From Micromonospora parathelypteridis (GTDB lineage: Bacteria > Actinomycetota > Actinomycetes > Mycobacteriales > Micromonosporaceae), in the NCBI RefSeq assembly GCF_014201145.1, contig NZ_JACHDP010000001.1:2914001-2978000 (forward strand): a stretch of DNA of 64,000 nucleotides, given 5' to 3'. Within the stretch, counting starts at the first letter, position 1, and each line of letters opens with the position of its first letter. The position numbers were made by a program, and so were the translations under genes. The notes beneath the pieces were generated by a model. That model was given only the letters and a program-made list of their open reading frames with translations. It was not told where the DNA came from and made no database searches. Below, piece by piece: positions 30,502 through 39,400 of this stretch.

Positions 30502-32004
30502 TCATTTCCGCTGGGCCGGCGGTGTGGCGGCGGGCAACGAATGGCAGGGCTGGGACGGCGGGGCGTCCCGGGGCGGCCGGCGGACCAGCACGAGGGCCAG
30601 CACCGCGCCCGCCACGAGCAGTCCGGCGCAGAGTTCCATCGCGCCCCGGAACGCGTCGGTCAGCTCGGCCTTCTGCTCGTACCCGCCCCCGGAGAGGCCG
30701 ACCACCAGCGGCAGCGCCGCCACCGCGAGCAGACTTCCGGCGCGGGACGCGGCATTGTTGAAGCCGCTGGCCACCCCGGAGAACCGGTCCTGCACCGCGG
30801 CCAGCACCGATGCGGTCAGTGGTGCCACCACCAGGGTCAGCCCGATGCCGAAGAGCAGCACCCCGGGAAGCACGTCCGTCCAGTACGACGCACCCGGCCC
30901 GACCCCGCGCAGCAGCAGCAGACCGACCGCGGCGATCACCGGCCCGACGGTCAGCGGCAGTCGAGGGCCGATCCGTGCCGACAGGGCACCTGCCCGGGCC
31001 GACCCGATCAACAGCAGCAGGGTCATCGGCAGCAACGCGATTCCGGTGCGGAAGGCCGACCACTCGACCACGTTCTGCAGATAGACGGCGAAGAAGAAGG
31101 TGAAGCCGCCGAGCGCCGCGTAGACGACCACGGTGAAGAGGTTCAGCACCGAGAAGAGTCGGCTGCTGAACAGCCCGGTGGGCAGCATCGCCGCGTCGCC
31201 ACGTCGCCGTTCGAGCAGTACGAAGGCCACCGCGGAGACCACCCCGACCAGCGCTGCGATCAGCACCGGCGCCGAGTCGAAGCCGCGGGTCGGCGCGTCG
31301 ATCAGGGCGTACGTGGCGCCGGCGAGCGCGAGCGCTCCGAGCAGGGCTCCTCCGACGTCGAACCGCCGTCGGGTCCGTCCCGGCGCTTCGGTCCGCGAGG
31401 CGCTCTCGTCCCTGCTCTCAGGGACCCAACGCATCGCGGCCAGCACCACCAGCACGGCGAGCGGCAGGTTGAGGAAGAAGATCCAGCGCCAGGAGAGCGC
31501 GTCGATCAGCCAGCCCCCGATGAACGGACCCAGCGCGGTGGACACCCCGGACAGCCCGGCCCAGGCGCCGATGGCCCGGCCCCGGTCGTCCGGGTGGAAA
31601 CTGGCCTGGAGCACCGACAGCGATCCGGGCGTGAGCAACGCGCCGCCGGCACCCTGGAGGAACCGGGCCGCGATCAGCCAACCGGTACCCTGGGCCAACC
31701 CGCACAGCACAGAGGCGGCGGTGAACCAGACCACGCCGATGAGGAAGATGCGTCGCCGACCGAACCGGTCCCCGAGTGCGCCGCCGAGCAGCACGAACGC
31801 CGCCAACATCAGCAGGTACCCGTTGATGGTCCACTGGAGATCGGATACGTTCGCGCCGAGGTCCTGCCCGAGCTTCGGCAACGCCACGTTGACGACCGTC
31901 GTGTCGAGGAAGACCATGCCGGAGGCGAGGACGGCGGCAAGCAACGTCCCCCGACCGGCAGCGGTGCCCATTCGGAGGGCGGGCGCCGGTACGGGTGCGG
32001 TCAT
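30502..32004 (-). CDS. DHA2-family MFS drug exporter (14 TM)
   Basis: A 500-residue proton-driven exporter of the EmrB/QacA type with about 14 hydrophobic segments. Motif C-like FLDTTVVNVALPKLGQDLGA is in helix 1 (residues about 33-52). GDRFGRRRIFLIGVVWF is the loop 2/3 motif near 79-95, and RFLQGAGGALLTPGSLSVLQ lies near 115. GWRWIFF is replaced here by SWRWIFFLNLPLAV, near 170. ATG 32004 (MTAPVPAPALRMG) is preferred to an upstream in-frame ATG with poor composition. It probably exports amphipathic drugs or secondary metabolites. It is alone, with no adjacent TetR or MarR gene. Confidence 0.93.
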   Translation of the reverse strand: MTAPVPAPALRMGTAAGRGTLLAAVLASGMVFLDTTVVNVALPKLGQDLGANVSDLQWTINGYLLMLAAFVLLGGALGDRFGRRRIFLIGVVWFTAASVLCGLAQGTGWLIAARFLQGAGGALLTPGSLSVLQASFHPDDRGRAIGAWAGLSGVSTALGPFIGGWLIDALSWRWIFFLNLPLAVLVVLAAMRWVPESRDESASRTEAPGRTRRRFDVGGALLGALALAGATYALIDAPTRGFDSAPVLIAALVGVVSAVAFVLLERRRGDAAMLPTGLFSSRLFSVLNLFTVVVYAALGGFTFFFAVYLQNVVEWSAFRTGIALLPMTLLLLIGSARAGALSARIGPRLPLTVGPVIAAVGLLLLRGVGPGASYWTDVLPGVLLFGIGLTLVVAPLTASVLAAVQDRFSGVASGFNNAASRAGSLLAVAALPLVVGLSGGGYEQKAELTDAFRGAMELCAGLLVAGAVLALVLVRRPPRDAPPSQPCHSLPAATPPAQRK

Positions 32005-32111
32005 CCCACCAATCTGCCTTGCACCATGTGGGAGACGCCACGAAACGCCGAAACCATCCCCGGGTACTGTGCGCAATCGCCGGGAGACCGCAAGCTGGAG
32101 AGGTGTCGTCT

Positions 32112-32768
32112 GTGCGTACCAGATCAGGACCGCGAGCGGCGGTGGCCGCGCTCGCCGCGGCGCTGGCGCTCAGCGTGGCCGGTTGCGTCCCGCAGGACGA
32201 GCCGGACACGCCGCCGCCGAGCGACGGCGGCAGCGCCATGGAGCAGCTCGGTGAGCTGACCGTCGCCACCGCTGGGTCGATGAAGGGCTACAGCCGGGAC
32301 CACTTCCCGCACTGGCGGGACACGGGCAAGAACTGCGACGTGCGGGACAGCATCCTCCAGCGCGACGGCAAGGACGTGAAGCTCTCCGGCTGCAACGTGG
32401 TCGATGGGCGCTGGGAGAGCGTGTACGACGGCCGCAGCGCCGCCGACCCCTCCGAGGTGGACATCGACCACATGGTGCCGTTGGCCAATGCGTGGCGCTC
32501 GGGTGCCGACGAGTGGGACGACGCGAAGCGCGGTGACTTCGCCAACGACACCACCCGTCCGCAGCTCCTCGCGGTTTCCGCGTCCTCCAACCGGGCAAAG
32601 GGTGACCAGGACCCGTCGCAGTGGAAGCCGGCGAACCGGTCGTACTGGTGTAAGTACGCCGAAAGCTGGGTGACGGTCAAGCACTACTGGCGGTTGACGG
32701 TGACCAGCGCCGAGAAGACCGCCCTCACCGACATGTTGGAGGGCTGCTCAGTGGGAAGCGATTCGTGA
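32112..32768 (+). CDS. secreted HNH endonuclease-like lipoprotein
   Basis: A 218-residue exported nuclease-like protein. The signal peptide ends in a lipobox VAGC near residue 25. The catalytic part (about 60-215) belongs to the GmrSD-C/DUF1524-like HNH group: DIDHMVPLANAWRSGA with metal-binding Asp and His near 117-132, FANDTTRPQLLAVSASSNRAKGDQDPSQWKP, then YWCKYAESWVTVKHYW. Four cysteines (KNCDVRDS, LSGCNVV, YWCKY, EGCSV) suggest disulphides and an extracellular site. Such proteins may scavenge DNA or act on competitors. GTG 32112 follows GAGAGGTG. Its stop overlaps the GTG of the next gene (GTGA), so the two are coupled. Confidence 0.88.
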   Translation: MRTRSGPRAAVAALAAALALSVAGCVPQDEPDTPPPSDGGSAMEQLGELTVATAGSMKGYSRDHFPHWRDTGKNCDVRDSILQRDGKDVKLSGCNVVDGRWESVYDGRSAADPSEVDIDHMVPLANAWRSGADEWDDAKRGDFANDTTRPQLLAVSASSNRAKGDQDPSQWKPANRSYWCKYAESWVTVKHYWRLTVTSAEKTALTDMLEGCSVGSDS

Positions 32769-33142
32769 CGGACGCCGAGAAGACCGCCGATGGTGGTCCG
32801 GCCGCCGCCGGCATGACCGCGGACGGCACCGCCGAGGCTCCCGCCGCCGTGCCGGGCGCCGGCATGGTCGCGGATTCGGGCGGCTCGGCTGGCCCGCAGA
32901 GCCGCACCACCGACATCGTGCCCGGCCCCGGCGGCGTGATGACCGACGAGGTCGGCGTCGTCACCGGCGACCTGACCCTGCGCACCGAGTACGCGGACGG
33001 CAAGGTCACCCTCCGGGTGCAGTACAAGGACGCCGACGAGTGGTACGCGGTGACCGGCGCGTCGGTCAAGCTGGCCGACCCGGCGGGGCTGGACGCGGTA
33101 CACGATGTCGCGGTGGGCCTGCTGCACCGCCCCGAGGGCTGA
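32765..33142 (+). CDS. hypothetical protein coupled to HNH nuclease
   Basis: A 125-residue soluble protein. The first 60 residues are low-complexity Ala/Gly/Pro-rich. Residues 60-125 (VGVVTGDLTLRTEYADGKVTLRVQYKDADEWYAVTGASVKLADP) form a compact predicted beta-rich domain of unknown family. The GTG start overlaps the nuclease TGA, which requires co-translation. An immunity or chaperone role for the secreted nuclease is possible from position alone, but there is no signal peptide and no family match, so this is speculation. It converges on the ABC-transporter operon. Confidence 0.75.
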   Translation: MTDAEKTADGGPAAAGMTADGTAEAPAAVPGAGMVADSGGSAGPQSRTTDIVPGPGGVMTDEVGVVTGDLTLRTEYADGKVTLRVQYKDADEWYAVTGASVKLADPAGLDAVHDVAVGLLHRPEG

Positions 33143-33175
33143 CGACCTCCCACGCCGCCGGTACCGCGTCCAGTC

Positions 33176-34279
33176 TCAGACGTACGAGCCGGGTTCGGTG
33201 GGCGCGGAAACCACGCTCGGCGCGTCCCCCTCGTCCTCGGGGCGGACGATCTGCACGCTGACCTGGTGCGGGCGCAACTCGCCGCTGGCGATCTGCTCGG
33301 CCCAGTGGCAGGCCACCCGGCTGGCACCGATCTCCCGCAATACCGGCCGCTCGTCGGCGCAGCGGGTGGGCTGCGCCCACGGGCAGCGCGTGTGGAAACG
33401 GCAGCCGGATGGCGGGTTGGCCGGCGACGGCAGGTCCCCGGCGAGCAGGATCCGCTCCCGGCGGTCCTCTACGTCCGGGTCCGGCACCGGCACCGCGGAC
33501 ATCAGCGCCCGGGTGTACGGGTGCAGCGGCTCGTTGTAGAGCCGGTCGCTCGGCGCCTCCTCGACCAGCGCCCCCAGGTACATGACGCCGACGGTGTCGG
33601 AGATGTGCCGGACCACCGCGAGATCGTGCGCGATCACCAGGTAGGTCAGCCCCAGACTGTCCTGGAGTTCGTCCAGCAGGTTGACCACCTGGGCCTGGAT
33701 GGAGACGTCGAGCGCGGAGACCGGCTCGTCGGCGACGATCAGCTCCGGCCCGAGCACCAGCGCGCGGGCGATGCCGATGCGCTGCCGCTGCCCGCCGGAG
33801 AACTCGTGCGGGTAACGGGACAGAGCCCAGCGGGGCAGCCCGACCGCGTCCAGGGTCTCCCCGATGATCCGCCGACGGTCGGTGCGGTCGGTGCCGATCC
33901 CGTGGGTCTGCAGGCCCTCGGTCAGGATCGACTCGACGTTCTGCCGCGGGTCGAGGCTGGACATCGGATCCTGAAAGATCATCTGCATCCGGCGACGCAT
34001 GCTGCGCAGCTTTCCGGACGGCAGCGTCGTCAGCTCGACACCATCGAAGCTGACCTCGCCAGCGGTCGGCGGGGTGAGCTGGAGCAGCGCCCGGCCGAGC
34101 GTGGACTTGCCGCAGCCGGACTCGCCGACCAGGCCGTACGTCTTGCCACGGGCGATGCTCAGGTCGACCCCGTCGACGGCCTTCACGTGGCCGATCACCC
34201 GGTCGAAGAGCACTCCCCGCTTGATCGGGAAGTGCACCTTCAGATCGCGCACTTCGACGAGGATGTCGTTCTCGCTCAC
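33176..34279 (-). CDS. peptide/nickel ABC transporter ATP-binding protein (OppF/DppF type)
   Basis: A 367-residue ABC ATPase of the oligopeptide/dipeptide/nickel class. Walker [10 protein letters not shown] lies near residue 52, the signature [15 protein letters not shown] near 162, Walker [15 protein letters not shown] near 180, and the H-loop [14 protein letters not shown] near 212. The C-terminal oligo/HPY domain includes [16 protein letters not shown], and the four-cysteine-region [15 protein letters not shown] is the iron-sulfur-like motif typical of this class. It is the last gene of a five-gene operon. Its GTG start lies in a direct-repeat-flanked 80-bp insertion that separates it from the partner ATPase. 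It energises import with the OppD-type partner. Confidence 0.95.
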   Translation of the reverse strand: MSENDILVEVRDLKVHFPIKRGVLFDRVIGHVKAVDGVDLSIARGKTYGLVGESGCGKSTLGRALLQLTPPTAGEVSFDGVELTTLPSGKLRSMRRRMQMIFQDPMSSLDPRQNVESILTEGLQTHGIGTDRTDRRRIIGETLDAVGLPRWALSRYPHEFSGGQRQRIGIARALVLGPELIVADEPVSALDVSIQAQVVNLLDELQDSLGLTYLVIAHDLAVVRHISDTVGVMYLGALVEEAPSDRLYNEPLHPYTRALMSAVPVPDPDVEDRRERILLAGDLPSPANPPSGCRFHTRCPWAQPTRCADERPVLREIGASRVACHWAEQIASGELRPHQVSVQIVRPEDEGDAPSVVSAPTEPGSYV

Positions 34280-34361
34280 GCCAGCACTCCGCTTCGCTCC
34301 GCGCCGGCGCGAGACGCCACGCTGCTGTGCCTGATGGTTCGCTCGCTACGCTCGCTCACGC
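34271..34361 (-). repeat. 80-bp insertion with 11-bp direct repeats at the oppD/oppF junction
   Basis: The 11-mer CTCGCTCACGC occurs at 34271-34281 and 34351-34361. Between them lie two short self-complementary segments (CTCCGCTTCGCTCCG and GCTCGCTACGCTCGC). Deleting one repeat plus the intervening bases would place the oppD TGA over the oppF GTG (GTGA), the usual coupling seen elsewhere in this window. The present form looks like an inserted element with target duplication. Confidence 0.75.
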
Positions 34362-35369
34362 TGATTCCTCCTCGCGCGGGGCGGGCACCATGCCGGGCAC
34401 CGGCTCCGGGTTGACGCACCGGTAGCTACGTCCGTCGTGCGCGTGCACCAACTCCGGTGGCTCACCCACGCACTCGTCGGTCCGTCGGGCGCAGCGCGGG
34501 GCGAAGGCACAGCCATCCGGCCAGGGCAGCAGGTCGCGGACCGAACCGGGAATCGGGTTGAGCTTCTCGCCCCGCCCGGCGTCCAGGCGCGGCACCGAGC
34601 CGAGCAGACCCACGGTGTACGGGTGACGCGGCTGGCGGAACAGCGGACGACGGCGGGCCGTCTCCACCACCCGGCCGCCGTAGAGCACGTTGACGGTGTC
34701 GCACATCCCGGCCACCACACCCAGATCGTGCGTGATCATCAACAGTGCGGTGCCGGAGTCCCGGACCAGCTCCTTGAGCAGTTCCAGGATCTGGGCCTGG
34801 ATGGTGACGTCCAGCGCGGTGGTCGGCTCGTCGGCGATCAGCAGCCGTGGCTGGCAGGCCACCGCCATCGCGATGAGCGCCCGCTGGCGCATGCCACCGG
34901 AGAGCTGGTGCGGGTACTCCTTGAGCCGCCGCTTCGGGTCGGGGATGCCGACCCGGTCCAGCAGCGCCGCCGCCTCCTTGGCCGCGGCCTCGCCCTTCAT
35001 CCCCCGGTGCCGGGCGAGTACCTCGGTTACCTGCAACCCGATCGGGATCACCGGGTTCAGCGAGGAGAGCGGGTCCTGGAAGATCATTGCGATGTCCCGA
35101 CCACGGATGTCCCGTCGCGACCGGTCATCCAGTTGCAGCAGGTCGGTGCCGTCGAAGACAGCCTTGCCCCCAACCTGGAGGCCCGGCTGCTTCGGCAACA
35201 GACCCATGATCGCGAGCGAGGTGACGCTCTTGCCGCAGCCGGACTCGCCGACCAGGCCGACCACCTCACCGGCGTCGACTGAGAAGGACACACCGTCGAC
35301 CGCGTGCACGGTCCGCTGACCGCGGCGGGCGAACGTGACGGAGAGATCTTCGACTTCGAGCAGTGCCAT
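34356..35369 (-). CDS. peptide/nickel ABC transporter ATP-binding protein (OppD/DppD type)
   Basis: A 337-residue ABC ATPase paired with the OppF-type subunit. Walker [10 protein letters not shown] is near residue 41, the Q-loop MIFQDPLSSLNP near 95, signature QLSGGMRQRALIAMAV near 154, and Walker B LLIADEPTTALDVT near 175. The C-terminal oligopeptide domain carries HPYTVGLLGSVPRLD and cysteines in CAFAPRCARRTDEC. ATG 35369 lies 8 bases after the stop of the permease gene. The two ATPases form a heterodimer under the permeases. Its stop codon sits inside the repeat of the 80-bp insertion. Confidence 0.95.
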   Translation of the reverse strand: MALLEVEDLSVTFARRGQRTVHAVDGVSFSVDAGEVVGLVGESGCGKSVTSLAIMGLLPKQPGLQVGGKAVFDGTDLLQLDDRSRRDIRGRDIAMIFQDPLSSLNPVIPIGLQVTEVLARHRGMKGEAAAKEAAALLDRVGIPDPKRRLKEYPHQLSGGMRQRALIAMAVACQPRLLIADEPTTALDVTIQAQILELLKELVRDSGTALLMITHDLGVVAGMCDTVNVLYGGRVVETARRRPLFRQPRHPYTVGLLGSVPRLDAGRGEKLNPIPGSVRDLLPWPDGCAFAPRCARRTDECVGEPPELVHAHDGRSYRCVNPEPVPGMVPAPREEESA

Positions 35370-35377
35370 TACTGGGC

Positions 35378-36340
35378 CTACTTCCGCAGCTTCGGGTCGA
35401 GGGCCTCGCGCATCGCCTCACCGAGCAGGGTGAAGCCGAGCGCGGTGATGATGATCGCGACCGCCGGGTAGATCGCCAGCGACGGCCGGATGCCGAGGTA
35501 CTGCTGCGCGTCGGCGAGCATGACCCCCCACTCCGGTACGGCGGTGTCCGGGTTACCCAGGCCGAGGAAGGAGAGAGCCGCAGCCTCGATGATCGCGGTA
35601 GCCAGGGTCAATGTGGCCTGCACGATCACCGGGGCGAGCGAGTTCGGCACCACGTGGGTCAGTGCGATCTTCGACTTCTTGACGCCGAGCGAGGTGGCCG
35701 CCAGCACGTAGTCGCTGTTGGCCTGGGAGATCATCGAGCCGCGCAGCAGTCGGGCGAACACCGGCACCGAGACCACGCCGACCGCGATCATCACCGTGGT
35801 CAGGCTGGCCCCGAGCAGGGCGGCGATGCTCACCGCCAGCAGCAGGCTCGGCATCGCCAGCAGCATGTCGATGAAGCGCATCAGGGTGGTGTCGATCCAC
35901 CGCCCCCACCGGCCACCGAGACCGGCCGCGGCACCGGAGACGCCACCGATCAACGCGCCGATCGCCAGACCGATCAGGGTGGAGACCACGCCGACCAGCA
36001 GGGTCTGGCGGGCACCCACGATCATCCGGCTGAACTCGTCACGGCCCTGGTGGTCGTAACCGAACCAGTGCTCGCCGGTGGGACCGGGAATGACACCCGG
36101 CCTGATCAGCCCCTCCCGGATGCCGATCGTGTCGGTCGGCGCGTACGGCACGAGGAACGGCCCGACCACCGCGACCAGCACGAAGAGCGCCAGGATGATC
36201 GCGCCGACGATCGCGGCCGGGTTGCCACGCAGCCGGCGGAACGCCTCCTGCCAGAGGCTGACGCCCCGCTCGTCGTCACGGGCGGCCAGCTCGGAGAGTC
36301 GGTCGATCTTTTCGCGCTTCTTGCCCGGGCTGAGCGTCAT
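35378..36340 (-). CDS. ABC transporter permease (OppC/DppC type)
   Basis: A 320-residue inner-membrane permease of the DppC class. The first helix at about 45-70 (AAIVGAIILALFVLVAVVGPFLVPY) is followed by an extracytoplasmic loop with GEHWFGYDHQGRDEFSRMI, the class signature. The EAA-type cytoplasmic loop is YVLAATSLGVKKSKIALTHVVPN, with later helices to LGFTLLGEAMREALDPKLRK at the C-terminus. Start ATG 36340 overlaps the stop of the upstream DppB-type gene (ATGA), so they are translationally coupled and form a heterodimeric channel. The long N-terminal tail (about 40 residues) is common in actinobacterial DppC proteins. Confidence 0.95.
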   Translation of the reverse strand: MTLSPGKKREKIDRLSELAARDDERGVSLWQEAFRRLRGNPAAIVGAIILALFVLVAVVGPFLVPYAPTDTIGIREGLIRPGVIPGPTGEHWFGYDHQGRDEFSRMIVGARQTLLVGVVSTLIGLAIGALIGGVSGAAAGLGGRWGRWIDTTLMRFIDMLLAMPSLLLAVSIAALLGASLTTVMIAVGVVSVPVFARLLRGSMISQANSDYVLAATSLGVKKSKIALTHVVPNSLAPVIVQATLTLATAIIEAAALSFLGLGNPDTAVPEWGVMLADAQQYLGIRPSLAIYPAVAIIITALGFTLLGEAMREALDPKLRK

Positions 36341-37341
36341 CGCACCCTCACCCTCGGGTCGATGAAGCTGTAGGAGAGGTCGACCAGGAGATTCACCAGC
36401 ACGTACACCACCGCGATGATCAGAATGAAGCCCATCAGCACCGGATAGTCGCGCTGGCCGATGGCCTCGGCGACGAACGCTCCGATGCCACTGAAGGCGA
36501 AGACGGTCTCGGTCAGCACGGCGCCGGAGAGCAGGCCGCCCGCGAGCAGACCGATCGAGGTGGCCACCGGCAGCATCGCGTTGCGCAGGACGTGCCGGCG
36601 ACGAACCGTCTGCTCGGTCAGGCCCTTCGCCTCGGCGGTCCGAACGAAGTCCTCGTTCAGCACCTCCAGCACACTCGCCCGCGTGATCCGGACGATGATC
36701 GCCAGCGGGATGCTGGCCAACGCGATGCTGGGCAGCACCAGATGCCAGAGGGCGTCGACGGCGGCGTCCCACTCACGGGTCATCAACCCGTCCAGGACGA
36801 AGAAGTTGGTGACCCGGGTGGCCCCGAGCGTCGGGTCCTGCCGGCCGCTGGACGGGAACCAGTGCAGGTTCTCCGAGAAGATGGCCTTGAGCACGTAGCC
36901 CAGGAAGAAGACCGGGATGCAGATGCCGATCAGCGAGCCGCCCACGGACGCGTGGTCCAGGAACCGGCCGCGACGGCGGGCGGCCAGATAGCCCAGCGGG
37001 ATGCCGACGCCGATCGCGATGATCATCGCGGTGATGGTCAGCTCGACGGTGCCGGGGAAGCGCTCGATGAACTCCGTGGTGACCGCACGCTTCGTGGAGG
37101 TCGAGGTGCCCAGGTCGAGCTTGATCATCCGCCGGACGAAACGGCCGTACTGCACCAGGATGGGCTCGTCGAGCCCCATGTTGCGGCGGATCGCGGCACG
37201 CATCTCGGGCGTGCCGCGCTCGCCGAGGATGGCGGTCTCGGGGCCGCCGGGGAGCCGGCGGAGCCAGATGAAGAGCAGGAGGGAGAGCCCGAACAGCGTG
37301 GGTATCAGCTGAAGCAGGCGCCTGACGATGAACCGGAACAC
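36337..37341 (-). CDS. ABC transporter permease (OppB/DppB type)
   Basis: A 334-residue permease of the DppB class: N-terminal FRFIVRRLLQLIPTLFGLSLLLFIWLRRLPG, the extracytoplasmic NMGLDEPILVQYGRFVRRMIKLDLGTS segment, and the EAA loop VRTAEAKGLTEQTVRRRHVLRNAMLPV near residue 230. It ends in a helix and SYSFIDPRVRVR. About six helices are visible. It forms the channel with the DppC-type partner. The 85-base gap to the binding-protein gene upstream contains a strong hairpin at 37369-37401, which would make the permease and ATPase genes less abundantly expressed than the binding protein, as is usual for such operons. Confidence 0.95.
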   Translation of the reverse strand: MFRFIVRRLLQLIPTLFGLSLLLFIWLRRLPGGPETAILGERGTPEMRAAIRRNMGLDEPILVQYGRFVRRMIKLDLGTSTSTKRAVTTEFIERFPGTVELTITAMIIAIGVGIPLGYLAARRRGRFLDHASVGGSLIGICIPVFFLGYVLKAIFSENLHWFPSSGRQDPTLGATRVTNFFVLDGLMTREWDAAVDALWHLVLPSIALASIPLAIIVRITRASVLEVLNEDFVRTAEAKGLTEQTVRRRHVLRNAMLPVATSIGLLAGGLLSGAVLTETVFAFSGIGAFVAEAIGQRDYPVLMGFILIIAVVYVLVNLLVDLSYSFIDPRVRVR

Positions 37342-37368
37342 GGCGGCCTCGAAGGGGTGCGGAGGGTT

Positions 37369-37401
37369 GCGGGCGGGCGCTGTGCGACAGCGCCCGCCCG
37401 C
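37369..37401 (-). terminator. intra-operon hairpin between binding protein and permease genes
   Basis: A perfect 14-bp stem (37369-37382 with 37388-37401) and loop TGCGA. It lies 26 bases past the binding-protein stop and about 28 before the permease start. It is probably a partial terminator or mRNA-stabilising stem. Confidence 0.8.
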
Positions 37402-37426
37402 GTTCCTTGCTGCGTCAGATCAGGAC

Positions 37427-39088
37427 TTACTTGAACTCGGCGGTGGCGTACCGCTCGTCGGTGAGCGGGCTCGCCTTGACGCCGGTCACGTCCTTGCCGA
37501 ATACGATCGCCGGCGGCGAGTGCGAGATCGGCACACCGGGCAGGAACTCCATCACGGACTTGTTCAGGGCCTTGTACTTCTCGGTCCGGGCCGCGATGTC
37601 GGCGGTGGTGTCCGCGTCCTTGAACTGCTCGAACAGGGCCTTGTTGTTGAAGCCCCACTCGTCCTTCGGCCGGTCGAAGAAGGTACCGATGAAGTTGTAG
37701 GCGTCGCCGTAGTCACCGGTCCAGCCCAGGAAGTGGATGTCGTGCTTGCTACCCGAGGTGGTGGCGTTCAGGTAGTCCGGGCTCCACTTGAGCGGGATCG
37801 CCTCGACGGTGATGCCAACCGCCTTCAGGTCCGCCGACAGCAGCTCGAAGATGTCCTTCGGGTTCGGCATGTACGGCCGGGTGACCTCGGTCGGGTAGTG
37901 GAACTTCAGCGTCAGGTTCGACGCGCCGGCCTCGGCCAGCAGCGCCTTCGCCTTGGCCGGGTCGTAGGTGTACTTCGTGACGTCACCGTTCCAACCCTCG
38001 ACGGTGTCCGGCATGAAGTTGTCGGCGACCTTGGCACCCGGCGGCAGCTTGGAGGTGACCAGCTGCTGACGGTTCAGGGCGTACGCGATGGCCTGCCGGA
38101 CACGGATGTCGGCGAGCTTCGGGTTGCCCTTCTGGTTGATCGCCAGGTAGAGCACGTTGAACGCCGGGCGCGTGAGCATGTTGAAGCCCTCGCTCTTCAG
38201 CGGCTCGACGTCGGCGGGACCGACCAGGTCGTACCCCTGGATGTCGCCGGAGCGCAGCGCCTGCTTGCGGGCGTTCTCGTCCGAGATCGTCTTGAAGATC
38301 AGGGTCTTCAGCTTGGCCTTGGCGCCCGAGTAGTCCTCGTTGCGCTCCAGGGTCAGCGTCTTGTTCGCGACGTCCCAGGACTTGAACTTGAACGGACCGG
38401 TGCCGGTGGGGTGCTCCGTCGCGTACGCCGGGTACTTGATGTCCTCGGCGGTGCCGGCAACGTTGCTGGCGTCGAACTCCTGCAGCGCCTTCGGGCTGTG
38501 GATGGAGAACGAGGGCAGCATCAGCGCGGCGGGGATCTTGCTGGAGACCCGCGTGAAGGACAGGTCCACAGTGGTGGCGTCCTTCGCGGTGCAGGACTTG
38601 AAGAGGCTCGGCGGCAGCTCCGCGTCCTCGTTCTTGGCGAAGCCGCCCATGACGTCCTGCCAGTACGCGGTCACGTCCGGGCTCTGCATGAGGCCCTTGG
38701 CGTTGTACCAGCGGTTGAAGTTGACGCAGACGGCCTCGGCGTTGAAGTCGGTGCCATCGTGGAACTTCACGCCCGAGCGGAGCTTGAAGGTCCAGGTGGT
38801 GCCGGCGGCGTCCGGGGTCCAGGACTCGGCCAGGCCGGGGGTGACCTTCGTGCCACCCTCCTCCGGTCGGACCAGGGTCTCGAAGACCTGACGCGCCACA
38901 CGCAGCGACTCACCGTCGCTGGCGAAGCTCGGGTCGAGCACCTTCGGGTCTCCGGCGACGCCGAAGACGAGGGTGTCCTTCTTACTACCGCTGGATTTGT
39001 CGTCGCGGTTGCTCTCGGCGCAGCCTGCTACCGCGAGGGCCGCGACCGCGACGGCCGCGATCGCGACCTTCGGCCTGGGTGCACGCAT
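37427..39088 (-). CDS. peptide/nickel ABC transporter substrate-binding lipoprotein
   Basis: A 553-residue family 5 solute-binding protein. The signal ends at a lipobox, AVAGC (Cys23), so it is a membrane-anchored lipoprotein. Family hallmarks are TLVFGVAGDPKVLDPSFASDGES near residue 40, LAESWTPDAAGTTWTFKLRSGVKFHDGTDF near 105-135, and a late SPDYLNATTSGSKHDIHFLGWTGDYGDAYNF. It captures di- or oligopeptides, or possibly a nickel chelate; specificity cannot be read. It is the first gene of the operon SBP - permease - permease - ATPase - ATPase. The long upstream region has repeated AACCGT-type motifs that could be an operator. Confidence 0.95.
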   Translation of the reverse strand: MRAPRPKVAIAAVAVAALAVAGCAESNRDDKSSGSKKDTLVFGVAGDPKVLDPSFASDGESLRVARQVFETLVRPEEGGTKVTPGLAESWTPDAAGTTWTFKLRSGVKFHDGTDFNAEAVCVNFNRWYNAKGLMQSPDVTAYWQDVMGGFAKNEDAELPPSLFKSCTAKDATTVDLSFTRVSSKIPAALMLPSFSIHSPKALQEFDASNVAGTAEDIKYPAYATEHPTGTGPFKFKSWDVANKTLTLERNEDYSGAKAKLKTLIFKTISDENARKQALRSGDIQGYDLVGPADVEPLKSEGFNMLTRPAFNVLYLAINQKGNPKLADIRVRQAIAYALNRQQLVTSKLPPGAKVADNFMPDTVEGWNGDVTKYTYDPAKAKALLAEAGASNLTLKFHYPTEVTRPYMPNPKDIFELLSADLKAVGITVEAIPLKWSPDYLNATTSGSKHDIHFLGWTGDYGDAYNFIGTFFDRPKDEWGFNNKALFEQFKDADTTADIAARTEKYKALNKSVMEFLPGVPISHSPPAIVFGKDVTGVKASPLTDERYATAEFK

Positions 39089-39351
39089 GTGTGCCTCACC
39101 TCGTCCTTGGGGGTACGGACAACGTGGTGACAGGGGTCACCGATGGCGGTGACCATAGCTCCCGATGCGTCCACCCGGAAACCGTTGAGTGGACGGTTGG
39201 TATCGGATCGTGCCTCAACCGTCGCTTGACATTCGATTCGTAGGTAGGCGGCATCGAAAACCGATTAATCTGCATCCGTGATGCCAAACTGTTACGTCGA
39301 ACAGCCCCGATGAGGGCACAGGTGTCAGATCATCCCGGGCAGTGACACAGC
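39089..39351 (-). promoter_or_regulatory. upstream region of the ABC operon
   Basis: A less GC-rich stretch (about 39180-39290). The sequence AACCGT and its complement ACGGTT recur: AACCGTTGAGTGGACGGTT near 39180-39199 is an inverted pair, and CAACCGT recurs near 39217. These could bind a regulator of the transporter. No certain -35/-10 pair was found on the minus strand. Confidence 0.4.
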
Positions 39352-39384
39352 GATGGCCGGCACCCACGCGGGGTGCCGGCCATC
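39352..39384 (-). terminator. hairpin terminator of recR
   Basis: A perfect 14-bp stem (39352-39365 with 39371-39384), loop ACGCG, 17 bases downstream of the recR stop on the minus strand. Confidence 0.85.
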
Positions 39385-39400
39385 GGCCTTGCACGAGGAA

